This document shows, piece after piece, positions 5,527-6,460 of a DNA stretch of 6,460 bases (positions are counted from its first letter, which is position 1; each line of letters starts with the position of its first letter). This DNA is from Methanosarcinales archaeon (GTDB lineage: Archaea; Halobacteriota; Syntropharchaeia; Alkanophagales; Methanospirareceae). The DNA is taken from positions 9,646 through 16,105 of the forward strand of contig JAODGR010000062.1 of assembly GCA_025464275.1 (NCBI GenBank). Direction: 5' to 3'. A program made the position numbers and the translations under genes. The notes under the pieces are model-generated. The model was given only the letters and a program-made list of their open reading frames with translations, was not told the origin of the DNA and ran no database searches.

Positions 5527-5982
5527 ATGCCCCTATCGCTGATAGAGGTGTACAATCTCTTACCGAGAACGAACTGTAAGAGGTGTGGCACGGTATGCAT
5601 GGGCTTTGCTGCCAGACTGATTGCAGGGGAAGCGAAGCCAGAAGATTGCCCATTGCTGGTGGAGCCGGCATATCATGATAATTTACAGCAGCTACATTCT
5701 CTCCTGCCATCGGGAGATAAAGAACTCACAGGGTTGATAATAGATGGCGACAGGTGCACAGGTTGTGGGATCTGTGTGGTGGTATGTGAGGAGAACAGAT
5801 TGATGAGTGATGAGGTTTTATACGGTAAGGGTGGCAGATATGGCGAGGATGCGGTGCTGAGGGTGGAGGATGGCAGAGTGAAGCTGGTGGATGCGAAGCG
5901 GTGCAAGCGAGCATTTAGACCCCCTGAGTTCTGCCGTGCGTGCGTTGACCACTGCCCAACGGGTGCACTGGACCTGGCTTAG
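5527..5982 (+). CDS. Iron-sulfur protein: CdhE-type Fe-S domain plus ferredoxin-like clusters
   Basis: A 151-residue protein with 12 cysteines placed like three [4Fe-4S] sites. Residues 1-45 (LSLIEVYNLLPRTNCKRCG...) carry C17-x2-C20-x3-C24-x16-C41, the Fe-S domain seen at the N-terminus of the corrinoid Fe-S protein large subunit CdhE/AcsC and in RnfB-like proteins. A ferredoxin-like part follows: C77-x2-C80-x2-C83-x3-C87, then C126-x9-C136-x2-C139-x3-C143-Pro. C87 is not followed by the usual proline, and the second motif has a nine-residue first spacing. No corrinoid-binding barrel, flavin or membrane segment is present, so it is probably an electron carrier or a subunit of a larger enzyme. 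Start ATG 5527 has GGAG four bases upstream and lies one base after the mptE stop. This coupling suggests a role with H4MPT-dependent metabolism, but the function is unknown. It ends 5 bp from a convergent gene. Confidence 0.88.
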   Translation: MPLSLIEVYNLLPRTNCKRCGTVCMGFAARLIAGEAKPEDCPLLVEPAYHDNLQQLHSLLPSGDKELTGLIIDGDRCTGCGICVVVCEENRLMSDEVLYGKGGRYGEDAVLRVEDGRVKLVDAKRCKRAFRPPEFCRACVDHCPTGALDLA

Positions 5983-5987
5983 CAGGC

Positions 5988-6460
5988 TCAATCTTTGGCT
6001 TTGATTGACTCATAGAGCCTTTTCTGTTTACCATCCTGCTCTTTACGCCTGTGCTCGTAGCTCCTCCGCTCGTCTATTATGTGTATCACCGTATGACCAC
6101 GTGCGGTGAGTGCATCGGCGATGAACCTGCGGTGACAGCGGAAGAAGAGGCGCTCCGCACACATGATTGCCACCTTCCCTTTCCCTGAAGTACAGAGCTG
6201 CTCGAGCTGTAGCAGCCCTCTCTTAAACTCTTCAGAGGTCATGTATTGCTTGTAGCCCCCCTTTCGATAGCCACCAAGCTCGATGATCTGTGTATACTCT
6301 ATACCACAACGGTTCAAGCTCTCTTTCAGTGATTCCTGCCTGAAATGGCTGTACCTGGAGGTCGGGAATCGTCTCACATCTGCTATTATCTCTATCCCGT
6401 ATACCCTAAGCAGGCGTAAGAACTCTTCTATACTCCTGTTACTCGTTCCAACAGTCCATA
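5988..6460 (-). CDS. DUF488 family protein (5' end just beyond the right edge)
   Basis: The minus-strand frame is open to the right edge, giving 156 residues in the window. Translation upstream of an internal GTG (6377) continues as WTVGTSNRSIEEFLRLL... ADVRRFPTSR, which is the true N-terminal part of DUF488, so the initiator probably lies one to a few codons outside. Conserved landmarks are VGTSNRS, DVRRFPTSR, ELGGYRKGGY and the cysteine motif CAERLFFRCHRRFIADAL, followed by a charged C-terminal tail rich in Arg/Lys/Glu. DUF488 proteins are widespread in bacteria and archaea, have no established enzymatic role that I can state, and are recognised by these Cys/His and Arg motifs. Coding is certain. 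It converges on the Fe-S gene with a 5-bp gap and is otherwise not linked functionally to its neighbours. Confidence 0.88.
   Translation of the reverse strand, partial: WTVGTSNRSIEEFLRLLRVYGIEIIADVRRFPTSRYSHFRQESLKESLNRCGIEYTQIIELGGYRKGGYKQYMTSEEFKRGLLQLEQLCTSGKGKVAIMCAERLFFRCHRRFIADALTARGHTVIHIIDERRSYEHRRKEQDGKQKRLYESIKAKD

Noticed and set aside
5174..5710. Minus-strand open frame of 178 codons spanning the mptE/Fe-S junction
   Set aside because: It is antisense to two genes with clear motifs and has no recognisable family features.
6375..6377. GTG as the start of the DUF488 gene
   Set aside because: The frame upstream to the right edge encodes the conserved VGTSNRS and ADVRRFP N-terminal motifs, so the GTG is an internal valine.
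1..6460. CRISPR array, insertion sequence, toxin-antitoxin pair or phage genes
   Set aside because: I looked for regularly spaced repeats, transposase motifs and terminal inverted repeats and saw none. Nearly all the sequence is covered by housekeeping or C1-related genes.

Overview
The window looks like part of a euryarchaeal chromosome from an organism with methanogen-type C1 metabolism: a methanogen, an ANME-type anaerobic methanotroph or a related alkane oxidiser. The evidence is a methanogenesis-marker-6-type protein, a fused formaldehyde-activating enzyme/hexulose-6-phosphate synthase (Fae-Hps), an archaeal MptE of methanopterin biosynthesis, an archaeal DUF424 protein, a tRNA-Ile without encoded CCA, TATA-box-like promoters and GGAG/GGTG ribosome binding sites. 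An ANME-1/Syntrophoarchaeia-like source is my guess from overall style (many ATA and AGG/AGA codons, a DUF3782-like coiled-coil protein). Nothing in the window proves it.

Left part, minus strand, read from right to left: tRNA-Ile(GAT), a marker-6-like protein, Fae-Hps and a HisA/HisF-like TIM barrel are closely spaced and co-oriented. They probably form one transcription unit starting at a TATA box near 2770-2777 and ending at a U-rich terminator near 221-245. A separate minus-strand gene, DUF3782-like and cut by the left edge, begins at 194.

Middle: a small DUF424 gene (plus strand) is divergent from the tRNA and convergent with a long minus-strand gene for an RCK/TrkA-N + DHH + DHHA1 phosphoesterase. 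That gene is in turn divergent from a plus-strand pair, mptE and an iron-sulfur protein, separated by one base. At the right edge a minus-strand DUF488 gene converges on the iron-sulfur gene with only 5 bp between stop codons. Its N-terminus lies just outside the window.

Functionally the window centres on C1 carrier chemistry. MptE makes the pterin pyrophosphate used for (tetrahydro)methanopterin. Fae condenses formaldehyde with that cofactor. Hps interconverts hexulose-6-phosphate with ribulose-5-phosphate plus formaldehyde, supplying pentose phosphate. The HisA/HisF-like protein and the Fe-S protein have no assigned function but sit directly beside these enzymes, and are the most interesting leads. 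Coding is dense and I see no insertion sequence, CRISPR array, phage gene or other mobile element. No intergenic gap exceeds about 120 bp.
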